Under the pieces are notes generated by a model. It saw only the letters and a program-made list of their open reading frames with translations. It was not told the DNA's origin and ran no database searches. Below are positions 40,306-48,094 of a stretch of 48,094 nucleotides of DNA, piece after piece. Source of the stretch: a virus. The stretch's first letter is position 1, and every line of letters starts with the position of its first letter. The DNA lies in the IMG/VR virus record IMGVR_UViG_3300037246_000566, positions 1 through 48,094 of that record; one strand, given 5' to 3'. A program made the translations under genes and the position numbers.

Positions 40306-42453
40306 TTACTCTCCTGCGGCAGACTTAGCAGATCCGATAGTGCCCTTCTGGAATCCGATTTTGAAGACATCATTGGATCCGGTAGCTTCAGGAATAGTCA
40401 ATAGTTTACGAGTACGTTCCTTACGTTCGGCCTTATTAGAATCGATAATGTCCCCTACTTCATCCACACCGCGTTCAATGTACTCTCCAACTTCTTTAAG
40501 GCCCTTACTGACACCCATACCGACAAAGGCCGCTGCCTTATCGATCGGACCCGAGTAGAGAGCGCGCACTTCCCTCAAACGTGCCGCCGCCTTCGCCCTA
40601 ATGGCGCCCTCAACCCGTAAATCGCTGATGATCTTCTTGAGCTGGGCGTCGGCTGCTTTTAGCTGATCTAGGTTCATCTTCTCAATATCTACCTCAAAGA
40701 TATTCTGACCCTTTGTATCTAGAGGCTCCTTTGGAATAGCTCGATTACGTTCCACGCGAGGCAAATCCTGTCTGGGGACTTCGGCTCGCTTCGCAGCCTG
40801 TTTGTCGTGGAACTTCTTTAGTTCCTCTGGGGAGGGTACTCGGGCAAGGGGTCCAGTCGGAGTCTCCTCCGGTGAAACTACCGCGGCCGGGCCTCTAGTA
40901 TATTCACGGTACTTAGCCTTAGCGCTCTCCGACCAATAAGTTACGTCAACGCCAGGATTCGTCAAACTCGTATAGAGCGCGTATGGATTCGTGTGGTATG
41001 CGGCCTCTTCCCCGGCCGACCACTCACCGTCCAAAGTCTTCTGGGAGCGCATAACTGCAAGTTCGCTCTTGATCTTCGATTGAAGTTCCGGCTGCCAGAT
41101 TGAGACCTCTTCCATACGCCGGGCCTGCGCGTTCGCATGCGCAGACTGGCCGCCGGGGCCAGCCATAGCGATCTGAGCGAGGAGGCCCATCAATGCGCGA
41201 GAATTCGGAGGCTCGGTTTTCAAGTGTTCAGCGCCTTGGGCTCCGACAATCCCAGCGTAGGCGTCACCGAAAGCCCAGGGATCCGCAGCATGTTCACGAG
41301 ACAGCGCGTTAATGTCGCTAGACAAATTCTCCTTGAGATATTCCTTGTACCTCGGCTCGCCTCTGATCTCCGATGAAAGACCGCGACCACCGGGATTACC
41401 AATCACATCATCGGAGTAACGCCACTGTCCGTCGGAACGCTCACGAGCCTTGCGATCAAGAAACTCTTGACGATGCAACTCATAACCCGCAGCATTATAT
41501 GCCGCAGTTCGGCGGGGGTCACCAATGCCAAGTTCCAAGGCTCGATCGGACTTAACGTCGGTGGTACCAACCTCGGCCTCGCGTGTGCGCCTTGCGGTAG
41601 AAAGCTCCTCACGTTTCTCGGTGCGAACTAGGGAGGCATCTTCCTGCTCCTGCTTGTATCGAACCTGATCTTCCGGGGACTTCTCGCCCGTAACTCCGAA
41701 GCCCGCTTGATTCATTGTCTCCTGGGCAAGATTTCGCATCGCTGACTCTGCAAACGGATTCCCACTAAGCTTGGCTATCTCATCCATAACTTGAAGGTTG
41801 ATCTTAGAGTAACCATCCCAAAATGTCTGATTGGCTCGATTAAGAATCGCCTGTCCTTCTACCGTCTGTACGTCTACTGCCTGACCGGTAAGCGGGTCCA
41901 TGATTGCAAGCTTCTGCTCGATGGACGTAGCTCCCAAGTTCCCACCCTGCGTTATAGGGTTCGGAGGTATATCCGGTTGACCGGGCACCACCTCCGACTT
42001 TGCGTTCTCTCCAGCACCCGAGGTAATAACCTGAGGCTGAGTGGGTGTGGCGGACATCTCCCGCGCAGTATTCGCGGCTTGAATATCTTGTGGATCCAGC
42101 CCGCTAAGAATTGTAGTCACCGGCAAAACCTTGATTGCCGATGCAATCGCGTGCTCCTCTACAAGCCCCTGTAACTGCTCAAACAGAGGGTTGAGTTTAG
42201 CCTCCTTAACAGATTCCATCTCTTTCTTATAGAATCGGTTTCTAATATTCTCTGCGTTCTCTTCGCCAATTCTAGCGTATGTAGCGTGCTTAGCCGCCGC
42301 GCCGGCTGCTGTAGTTTGTGACGCCGCGAAGATAGAACCTAGTCCACCTTGCACCATCCTCTGACCGGCCATTTTAGCTAGCGTGGACTTGTCTACGGGA
42401 CCCCTTGCCTGCTGAGGTGCGGGGTTAAAATTAGAGGTACGCTTTTCTGCCAT
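40306..42453 (-). CDS. Large internal virion-like protein
   Basis: 715 aa, helical, rich in Ala, Glu and Gln, with disordered Pro-rich stretches (TPTQPQVITSGAGENAKSEV region). N-terminus has QGGLGSIFAASQTTAAGAAA. No enzymatic motif found. Size and place between the 390-aa and 1421-aa genes suggest the middle protein of an ejection set (as gp14-gp15-gp16 in T7), an inference from gene order only. AGAGGAATT before the ATG. Confidence 0.58.
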   Translation of the reverse strand: MAEKRTSNFNPAPQQARGPVDKSTLAKMAGQRMVQGGLGSIFAASQTTAAGAAAKHATYARIGEENAENIRNRFYKKEMESVKEAKLNPLFEQLQGLVEEHAIASAIKVLPVTTILSGLDPQDIQAANTAREMSATPTQPQVITSGAGENAKSEVVPGQPDIPPNPITQGGNLGATSIEQKLAIMDPLTGQAVDVQTVEGQAILNRANQTFWDGYSKINLQVMDEIAKLSGNPFAESAMRNLAQETMNQAGFGVTGEKSPEDQVRYKQEQEDASLVRTEKREELSTARRTREAEVGTTDVKSDRALELGIGDPRRTAAYNAAGYELHRQEFLDRKARERSDGQWRYSDDVIGNPGGRGLSSEIRGEPRYKEYLKENLSSDINALSREHAADPWAFGDAYAGIVGAQGAEHLKTEPPNSRALMGLLAQIAMAGPGGQSAHANAQARRMEEVSIWQPELQSKIKSELAVMRSQKTLDGEWSAGEEAAYHTNPYALYTSLTNPGVDVTYWSESAKAKYREYTRGPAAVVSPEETPTGPLARVPSPEELKKFHDKQAAKRAEVPRQDLPRVERNRAIPKEPLDTKGQNIFEVDIEKMNLDQLKAADAQLKKIISDLRVEGAIRAKAAARLREVRALYSGPIDKAAAFVGMGVSKGLKEVGEYIERGVDEVGDIIDSNKAERKERTRKLLTIPEATGSNDVFKIGFQKGTIGSAKSAAGE

Positions 42454-42469
42454 TTAGTAATTCCTCTAA

Positions 42470-43642
42470 TTAGGGGGTAGAAAGAGCGATGGCTCCGCCA
42501 CCGGGAAGACTTTGGGCACCGCCACCGGGGCCTGTCATCATTACGTTGCCGGAGGGACTGCCGCTAATCCCAGCGCTACTACCCCCTCCAGCGGCTCCCA
42601 TGATCAGGGCGCCGCTCAGTGATTCTACGAGTCCAGAGATTACTTGACCCTTCTGCGCTTGCGCCGACATCAAGGCGTCAGTGGCCTGCGCATTCGCAGC
42701 TTGAGATTGTCCCGCTGCGGCGGTGTTCGCACCAAGTAGAGCGGGGGTAATGCTCGACCAGAAAGTTCGTAAGTTGGTGAGCGCTGAGGTATATGTGTCT
42801 CGAATCCCCGCCTGATTGTCCACCCAGCTATTTGCGAAACTCAAGTTGCCCTGGATAATCTGGTTGCGGGTTGTTTCTAGATTCACACGGGCCTTCCACA
42901 GACCCTCAGTCAATTGGGTATTAATCCGCTCTTGGGCGTACATCTTTTGAGCTGCAGCAAAACCTGCTCGGCGAGCGCCCCCTCCGCGAGCAACCCCTCG
43001 CGCAATCTCCTCCATTGCCGCGCGCTGCTGTCGGGCCGCACCCTGCATGACACCGCCAATTGCAGAATTGTTAAGGGCGTCCCACAATTCACCTTCACGG
43101 TTACCAAGTTCAATCGCCTGCCCAACTAGCGAGCTGACTGCTGAGAATTGTGCTTGATTTGTAATGTTGGTTGCTGTTTCAAACGGGTCATCGACGGTGC
43201 CCGATACGGAGAACTCTCCGGTCATCTTCCCCTTCTTCGCCTTGTATTTTCCGCCCGCAGCAACTCCACTAATCTCACGGTCTCCGTACAGACCGCCGGG
43301 TTGGGATCCAAAGGCCGAACGCATGCCCTCTAAGCCGCGAGGGCCTCCAACATCAACAGTAAACTCACCCTGTCCCGCTGAGCTGCCGTAGGTACCGGGG
43401 GCTCCCATCTGAGAAAGAACTAGACCGCGTGCAGTCTCCGAGGATCGAAGCTGGTCTCGCGCGATTTCGGCCTCGGCGCCCACCTTCTCAGAAATTACAT
43501 TTTGCTGGAGTTGGCTTGCGCGTGAAATCTTTCCCGCAGCTTTCCGGCCCTTTTTGGCCGCTGAAGCTTGCTTCTCCGCAGAATAAATCCCGGCGCCAGC
43601 CCCGAGGACGGCGGCCCCGCCTATTGCTGCTGCTACGCCCAT
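42470..43642 (-). CDS. Internal virion / ejection-like protein with N-terminal membrane segment
   Basis: 390 aa. Residues 3-22 (VAAAIGGAAVLGAGAGIYSA) are an Ala/Gly membrane-type helix, then a charged helix KQASAAKKGRKAAGK, helical middle, and a Gly/Ser-rich end. This layout is common in small phage ejection or internal core proteins such as those of the T7 gp14 type. It overlaps the sulfotransferase-like gene by 10 bases. Confidence 0.6.
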   Translation of the reverse strand: MGVAAAIGGAAVLGAGAGIYSAEKQASAAKKGRKAAGKISRASQLQQNVISEKVGAEAEIARDQLRSSETARGLVLSQMGAPGTYGSSAGQGEFTVDVGGPRGLEGMRSAFGSQPGGLYGDREISGVAAGGKYKAKKGKMTGEFSVSGTVDDPFETATNITNQAQFSAVSSLVGQAIELGNREGELWDALNNSAIGGVMQGAARQQRAAMEEIARGVARGGGARRAGFAAAQKMYAQERINTQLTEGLWKARVNLETTRNQIIQGNLSFANSWVDNQAGIRDTYTSALTNLRTFWSSITPALLGANTAAAGQSQAANAQATDALMSAQAQKGQVISGLVESLSGALIMGAAGGGSSAGISGSPSGNVMMTGPGGGAQSLPGGGAIALSTP

Positions 43643-44166
43643 GTATCAACTCCTATCAAATTAGCTAATTTCTCACGCACGCTAGTAGGACTCAACCAAG
43701 TTTCATTGATATCAATGGTCAAATCCGGCCGACCTCGCCAGCAACCCTCCAACCGGTGTTGGATCGAGCAAACAAACCTGAACGTGTCGTCATCAGGGAG
43801 TTGCTGCCTCAGTGAATGGATCGTGTCGTAGTACGGTCGTGCGGTAGTAATAACTTTCACCTCATGGCCTAACCGGTTTGCGGCTGTTCGAAAGGTTCTA
43901 ATGAATGGAAGAACGAACGGCGACTTCACACCGAATATATCACCCTTTCGTTTCTGTATGTACTCTGCGAAGAACTCTCTAGGGTTCTCATTGTTAATGA
44001 TCCCTTGCAAGCAAGTATCTGTGAACTCGATGTCTTCCCAATCGAACTGACCTCTACTGTTGTGTGGGAACCTCATCTGTGTGCCCATCGGCACGCCCAG
44101 CTCGTGCAGGTGTTCAGCTAGTACGCTAGTGCCGGATCTCATCAAGCCCGTCACTACGTAAATCAT
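43633..44166 (-). CDS. Sulfotransferase-like protein
   Basis: 177 aa from ATG at 44166 (in a TGATG overlap with the previous stop). P-loop-like phosphosulfate-binding start YVVTGLMRSGTSVLAEHL, then FGVKSPFVLPF and the VITTARPYYDTIHSL strand, which match the second (R-x-P) region of PAPS-dependent sulfotransferases. It may sulfate a sugar or other small target. A start at 44202 would run into the upstream gene and is unlikely. Found between virion genes, as part of a three-gene cassette. Confidence 0.65.
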   Translation of the reverse strand: MIYVVTGLMRSGTSVLAEHLHELGVPMGTQMRFPHNSRGQFDWEDIEFTDTCLQGIINNENPREFFAEYIQKRKGDIFGVKSPFVLPFIRTFRTAANRLGHEVKVITTARPYYDTIHSLRQQLPDDDTFRFVCSIQHRLEGCWRGRPDLTIDINETWLSPTSVREKLANLIGVDTWA

Positions 44167-44735
44167 CAGCGATTCCGTTGACTCATAAATTGCATACCCC
44201 ACGCAGGCAGTCGTCCAAGAATGACCAACAGCATTTCCAATCCGATTGGAATTCCAACCACATGTGCTGTGACTCCGGTGAAGGCTGCCGCGTTTGGAAA
44301 CAGTGGCGTACCCTTGACATCGCTAACCAACGCTGTAATTGCGTCCACTCGTTCGAGATGCTCTGCATACTTCAAACGAAGCAGCGCATCCACTTCCGCC
44401 CAGGCTGGATCTATACCTTCCTTGAAGAAAGAATTGCCCCAGCCGGGGATTATATTTCCGTCTACCAAAAACTCGTGGATCTCTTCATCGTCCCAGCCGT
44501 AAATCAACTCTCTAGCGTCCTGCGCGGGGCCGTGTACAGGGCCACCAAGCGTTTGCAGAGCCGAGGCCACACATTGCGGGAATGCAGCCTGCACGGAAGC
44601 GTTGAGACAAAGTGCTATACTACTCACATTCTCGTTCTCCAACGCTGCTTTTCTATGTGCGGCCAGAACAGCCCCAATCAGCTCATCAGAGTCATCGTTC
44701 GCGGGCAACCCAATCCACTCAGTCCAGTTATTCAT
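44166..44735 (-). CDS. Citrate-synthase-like protein, C-terminal half only
   Basis: 189 aa. It follows the second half of citrate synthase: LNASVQAAFPQCVASAL, GGPVHGPAQDARELI (the H-G-G-A-N region; active-site His kept), PGWGNSFFKEGIDPAWAEVD (normally G-F-G-H-R-x-Y-K-x-x-D-P-R), and FPNAAAFTGVTAHVVGIPIG (normally P-N-V-D-F-Y-S-G). The catalytic Asp is Ala, and the earlier catalytic His is absent. The N-terminal half of the enzyme is missing, though the start (ATG 44735, overlapping the previous gene by 8) is normal. Citryl-CoA lyase-like relatives are possible. Real enzyme activity is doubtful; a binding or structural role is an option. Confidence 0.7.
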   Translation of the reverse strand: MNNWTEWIGLPANDDSDELIGAVLAAHRKAALENENVSSIALCLNASVQAAFPQCVASALQTLGGPVHGPAQDARELIYGWDDEEIHEFLVDGNIIPGWGNSFFKEGIDPAWAEVDALLRLKYAEHLERVDAITALVSDVKGTPLFPNAAAFTGVTAHVVGIPIGLEMLLVILGRLPAWGMQFMSQRNR

Positions 44736-45198
44736 CAGTGTTCAACTTGGCTACGTAGTGCAGCATGAAGGGCTCAAAGCCATTTGTCTCCGCTACATCA
44801 CTCCACTTACCAACTGTCGGTGTGGAGAACACGATACCGCCATAACCCAAATCCACTGCGCGCGTCTTAGCCGCCTCAAGTAGAATCTCTTCGACGCCCT
44901 CCCCTCTGCCGTCTTTTGAAACAAAGAGTGCCGTAATAGAGGCAACTGTACCTAGCTTAAAAGAAACTACTGACTGTACTTCTGTGATCGCTATCACAGC
45001 CTTATCCGCTACAAATAGAACAAACCCAAAGGGGTTGTCCACAGCCTCCTTAAACAATTGATCAAAGAATTCCACCGTCTCAGGGCTGTTCTTGACTAGA
45101 AGATCAACATTCTCTGGGTCGTCAAGAGACTCCGACATCAACTTTCTAAATAGTCCTAGATCACGAGATCGCGCCTCTCTCACTCTGATCTTTTTCAT
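44728..45198 (-). CDS. GNAT-family acetyltransferase
   Basis: 156 aa. N-terminal IRVREARSRDLGLFRKLM, central strand ASITALFVSKDGRGEGVEEI (the acetyl-CoA binding R-x-x-G-x-G/A loop) and C-terminal NGFEPFMLHYV fit the GNAT fold. Substrate unknown. GGGGAG lies before the ATG and the repeated 13-base motif lies 33 bases upstream. First gene of the cassette that continues with the citrate-synthase-like and sulfotransferase-like genes. Confidence 0.72.
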   Translation of the reverse strand: MKKIRVREARSRDLGLFRKLMSESLDDPENVDLLVKNSPETVEFFDQLFKEAVDNPFGFVLFVADKAVIAITEVQSVVSFKLGTVASITALFVSKDGRGEGVEEILLEAAKTRAVDLGYGGIVFSTPTVGKWSDVAETNGFEPFMLHYVAKLNTDE

Positions 45199-45230
45199 CT
45201 CAACTCCCCTTTGTTAATACGCTCTTACTT

Positions 45231-45243
45231 AACTATGCCTTTT
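45231..45243 (-). promoter_or_regulatory. Conserved intergenic motif AAAAGGCATAGTT, copy 5 (minus strand)
   Basis: Reverse complement AACTATGCCTTTT on the plus strand, identical to the other four copies and preceded by an A-rich run (AAGTAAGAAAT). A weak stem GTTAA/TTAAC (45257-45277) sits between the stop of the 849-aa gene and the motif. It is the only copy in the late strand and stands exactly ahead of the acetyltransferase cassette. Confidence 0.55.
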
Positions 45244-45278
45244 ATTTCTTACTTTAGTTAAACATCAAAAGATTAACC

Positions 45279-47828
45279 TTAATTACGACCGCCGCCGCTA
45301 ACAGGGGCCCCCGTCACAGCGAACTGACCGGGCCTGAGGTGGTACTCAAGGCGACAACCCATAATTGATACATCTACGTCCTTCTGGGCGTTCGTAATAG
45401 TCAATCTAATATATTCAGCCGGGGTCAGATCCTGCGTGGGTAGCCGGAGTAGGCTTACGCCCGCCGGGAACGAGAATGTGAGATCTTGTGAATCACGAGC
45501 AGCAATATTCTCAGCGGCGCTGTCAGAGGTCTCAACAGTCACAGTCCATTCGTGTGCAAGACCGCTCGCCTCCTTAACTCTAAGTTCAATCCAGCGCGGC
45601 GAAATACGCCCAGTGGCTGCCTCGTACTGAGCGTCATAGGGGCCGCCGCCACCTCCTCCAAGACGCATATACGCGGTCTTTAGTTCCATCGTAATTGCTC
45701 GCGCCTGTCCGGACTCATTCACCCAGTTAAGCGCATCCGAAGCCATGAATTCAAAGACCATACCTGCGTCTGTGCCGCAATGTAACTGAAACGAGCCGTC
45801 AGTATCTTCAATCTCCCACATGCTAATAATGTTGAAGTCTGCGGGGGAGGGGACGATCTGTGAGAACCACCCTTTGCGAATTTCATCAATGGCGTACTGG
45901 TAGCAATAGATGTCCGTGTACACGCCGTTGGAATCCTTGATGAACCAGTAGATGGCGTTATGCAATTTAGAGTGTGCCGTGTGAGTATCCTCGATTGAGG
46001 ATTTATCGAAAGCGTCTACTCTATCCCGGATCACTTCGGATACCTTGAGGGCCTCGCGCAGATCGTAGAGTCTAAGACCATCACGATCAACCACCCATCC
46101 CGTCTCTCTGGCGGTACCGACGGCGCGTGGGCCAATGCAGCCAAAGCCCTCAATCACCTTATCCACAGTGTAATCGGGATTGTCACCGATTACGCGCCAA
46201 TAAGCAGTCTCTGTAGCAATCACTAGTCCGAGATAGGTACTGAATATTCCCGTAATTCTATCATCGAACTCAATCGCATTTGAGAAAGGAAATGCTTCCG
46301 GCAAATCAAACCTACTGTAATAGAGTAGGTTTGGATTCAAAGGATCTCCGGCAAGGAATGCGGTTCGCTTCCACACGAGAGTGATACCCGCAGACGGGGG
46401 AGGGCTATTGTCGAGAATAGTTTCCCCGAGCGTGGGAGGTGTGGTAACGCCCAGCGAGGCATCGGGGACGGTATCTGCGAATGTGGTGGTCACATTGTCG
46501 TTTATAGTGCCTAAAAATAGCCACTCCGAACCGGAAGCCAGTGTGCGATACAAATCACGCCTCACAACAGCATCACTACCTATCGAGATATCACTCCAAG
46601 TAATCTGTCCGAAGTCTGTTGAGCCGGAGGTGTTGTCTGCAACTACCGATTGTGGCCCGGCGTTAGATTCGTTACCCGCCTCATCAATAAAGGTAGTCTT
46701 CAAACTCCAAGTCGAAGTGCTAGATTGCTGAAAGACAGAGCCTCCAGAAGAAGCAAAAGCTGCCAGTGCGCCGCCTTGATCGAGCTTGACCAAGTTATCC
46801 CAATATACTACAACTTCATCGCCGGAGTTGTTTGTAATGATCTCAAACTTTAGTGAAGCTAGGTTGTCATCGTCCGGCGTGCCCGAACTCGTCCCAAAAT
46901 CTCCAGACGGAATAGTCGAAAAGTCAAAGATCAGTGTGTTCCAACCCTCGAACAAACGCCCAATCTGGAAGTCGTATCTGAAGACATCGTTAGCGGTATC
47001 AACGCCGGATCCAATGTATATTGAAATCGCTCGGCCGCTGGTCGCTAGCTTGCGGTAATGCTCTCGCGGAATGAATACATTCATACGACAGCGATCAGCA
47101 ATAACAGTGTTAATTGCAAATGGTGTACGGTTGTCTGATTGACAAGAGGCTGCGGTGCCTCCGGTACCCTTAGTCATTTTTGTGGAAGTGCCGTTAAACG
47201 CGATAGATGTGCTATCCTCAACGGCGGCGTTTGTAACACTACCCGCACCATCAGCCGCACTAGCAGAAAAGATGGTGGCGTCATTGAACGTCTCGATCTG
47301 ACCGCCTTGTAGATTGTTAGTAAGGGATCCTGTCTCCTGCCCTCCCGGAGCGGTTAAGCCCCACTGCGTGATACGAGTACCATCATACTTGGACATCTGG
47401 CCTCGATCACCAACATTGAACGGGTTCTGACTCGTGATGAACATGAACCGATCCAACTGCCCGGAGGTGCGAGAGATCTGCGTTGAGGGTTCCCCGGTCA
47501 GCAGCTCAGTGGTTGTGCCGTCTGCCTCCACCTTACGGATTGTGGTACCAGCGGCAATAAGCTCTTGACGATCAATGGCTCCGGACAAATCCTGGGCTTT
47601 GTAGAAATCACCCCAGGCAATGGATTTAGCAGAGCCACTCTCCGTATACTGAGAGTTCAGAACGCGACGAGTGCCGTGAAGCTTACCTAGAGATCCATAC
47701 TCTCTAAAGAAGTCCGCGTTCTTACACTCTCGTAGCTGGGTGGGTTTAAGAACCTCCGGGTTCTGTTTAGTATAGAGCCCCTCCCAGTTTATAATATCGA
47801 TTGAGGGTAGTGTATTACGTTCGGCCAT
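45279..47828 (-). CDS. Large virion/tail protein with beta-sandwich regions
   Basis: 849 aa. Residues ~1-170 (LYTKQNPEVLKPTQLRECKN, repeated G-T-R/T segments) resemble phage tail-stabilisation or head-tail proteins with propeller-like repeats. Residues ~185-360 contain a jelly-roll-like segment (RAISIYIGSGVDTAND, EIITNNSGDEVVVYWDNLVK) that looks like a carbohydrate-binding module insert. A fibronectin-like section (TFIDEAGNESNAGPQSVV, then VVRRDLYRTL) follows, then propeller-like strands to the end. Function inferred as a tail or adsorption component. Start ATG 47828, GTGGGATAAAG upstream. Confidence 0.6.
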   Translation of the reverse strand: MAERNTLPSIDIINWEGLYTKQNPEVLKPTQLRECKNADFFREYGSLGKLHGTRRVLNSQYTESGSAKSIAWGDFYKAQDLSGAIDRQELIAAGTTIRKVEADGTTTELLTGEPSTQISRTSGQLDRFMFITSQNPFNVGDRGQMSKYDGTRITQWGLTAPGGQETGSLTNNLQGGQIETFNDATIFSASAADGAGSVTNAAVEDSTSIAFNGTSTKMTKGTGGTAASCQSDNRTPFAINTVIADRCRMNVFIPREHYRKLATSGRAISIYIGSGVDTANDVFRYDFQIGRLFEGWNTLIFDFSTIPSGDFGTSSGTPDDDNLASLKFEIITNNSGDEVVVYWDNLVKLDQGGALAAFASSGGSVFQQSSTSTWSLKTTFIDEAGNESNAGPQSVVADNTSGSTDFGQITWSDISIGSDAVVRRDLYRTLASGSEWLFLGTINDNVTTTFADTVPDASLGVTTPPTLGETILDNSPPPSAGITLVWKRTAFLAGDPLNPNLLYYSRFDLPEAFPFSNAIEFDDRITGIFSTYLGLVIATETAYWRVIGDNPDYTVDKVIEGFGCIGPRAVGTARETGWVVDRDGLRLYDLREALKVSEVIRDRVDAFDKSSIEDTHTAHSKLHNAIYWFIKDSNGVYTDIYCYQYAIDEIRKGWFSQIVPSPADFNIISMWEIEDTDGSFQLHCGTDAGMVFEFMASDALNWVNESGQARAITMELKTAYMRLGGGGGGPYDAQYEAATGRISPRWIELRVKEASGLAHEWTVTVETSDSAAENIAARDSQDLTFSFPAGVSLLRLPTQDLTPAEYIRLTITNAQKDVDVSIMGCRLEYHLRPGQFAVTGAPVSGGGRN

Positions 47829-47831
47829 TCT

Positions 47832-48094
47832 TTATCCCACTGAACTGCTGCTGAGTGACGCTCCGTGAGCGGTTACAATAGTTACCGTGCCGTCTGATGA
47901 GGCACTTCCGCCGGCTGCGATGGTCGCAGTCTTTATCCCGTTGGCAGAAGCGCCCAGGCTCACCGTCGGAGCCGAGCTAGCCGGTAGAATGACTATAATA
48001 GAAGTAACGCTCAGGTTCACGTCAAATGTGGTAGCAGTCCCATCATATCGAACCGTCCAGATCTTGAAAAACTGGCCCCCGAACTGAACGGCTA
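47832..48094 (-). CDS. C-terminal part of an unidentified virion protein (cut by window edge)
   Basis: The frame is open from the window end (starting AVQFGGQFFKIWTVRYDG) to a TAA at 47832-47834, 86 visible residues. Valine/serine/threonine-rich beta sequence (IIVILPASSAPTVSLGASAN) ends in SLSSSSVG. A GTG at 48020 is an internal codon, not needed as a start. It lies 3 bases before the 849-aa gene and probably belongs to the same tail/virion unit. Confidence 0.55.
   Translation of the reverse strand, partial: AVQFGGQFFKIWTVRYDGTATTFDVNLSVTSIIVILPASSAPTVSLGASANGIKTATIAAGGSASSDGTVTIVTAHGASLSSSSVG

Overview
The window is one piece of a tailed double-stranded DNA bacteriophage genome. Evidence: gapless gene packing with ATGA/TAATG stop-start overlaps, many tiny unknown ORFs, a complete phage-style replication and recombination set, and a block of very long virion proteins on the opposite strand. 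No integrase, repressor, transposase, CRISPR array or tRNA was seen, so a virulent life style is likely. The host cannot be named; strong Shine-Dalgarno sites show it is a bacterium. Terminase, portal, capsid and lysis genes must lie outside the window.

Positions 1-36074 are all plus strand. 1-7336 holds a NodB-like deacetylase, an Rnl2-type RNA ligase, a DnaB-type helicase, a metallophosphoesterase, a shortened UDP-sugar dehydrogenase, a zinc-ribbon/Toprim primase and a MazG-like protein. 7357-21644 is the replication/recombination core: a family A DNA polymerase fused to an N-terminal uracil-DNA-glycosylase-like domain, dCMP deaminase, a UvsY-like candidate, a gp32-like SSB, RecA, SbcD/SbcC, a ClpP-like protease, a PD-(D/E)XK nuclease, a zinc-ribbon metallophosphoesterase and an IMPDH/GMP-reductase-family enzyme. 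21645-26108 supplies nucleotides: B12-dependent ribonucleotide reductase, deoxyribosyltransferase-like protein, thymidylate synthase and dNMP kinase. 26416-36074 is an accessory stretch with four glycosyltransferases, an HNH/AP2 endonuclease, peptide deformylase and many small proteins.

Positions 36040-48094 are all minus strand, read right to left: the end of an unknown virion protein, an 849-aa virion/tail protein, a three-gene cassette (GNAT acetyltransferase, a citrate-synthase-like half protein, a sulfotransferase-like protein), then three consecutive large proteins (390, 715, 1421 aa) that look like internal virion or DNA-ejection proteins. The two strands converge with overlapping gene ends at 36040-36074.

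Three features are not explained by ordinary gene content. (1) An identical 13-base motif, AAAAGGCATAGTT, sits in five intergenic gaps, always on the coding strand and always ahead of a gene, and one copy precedes the acetyltransferase cassette inside the late strand. (2) Two intergenic regions (931-1022 and 25064-25194) fold on paper into nested stems and may be structured RNAs. (3) A citrate-synthase-like protein that has lost catalytic residues is embedded among virion genes. The nucleotide enzymes and the polymerase fusion suggest the phage controls dUTP/dGTP metabolism and DNA uracil itself; the glycosyltransferases, UDP-sugar dehydrogenase and deacetylase suggest it builds or modifies a sugar structure whose target is unknown.
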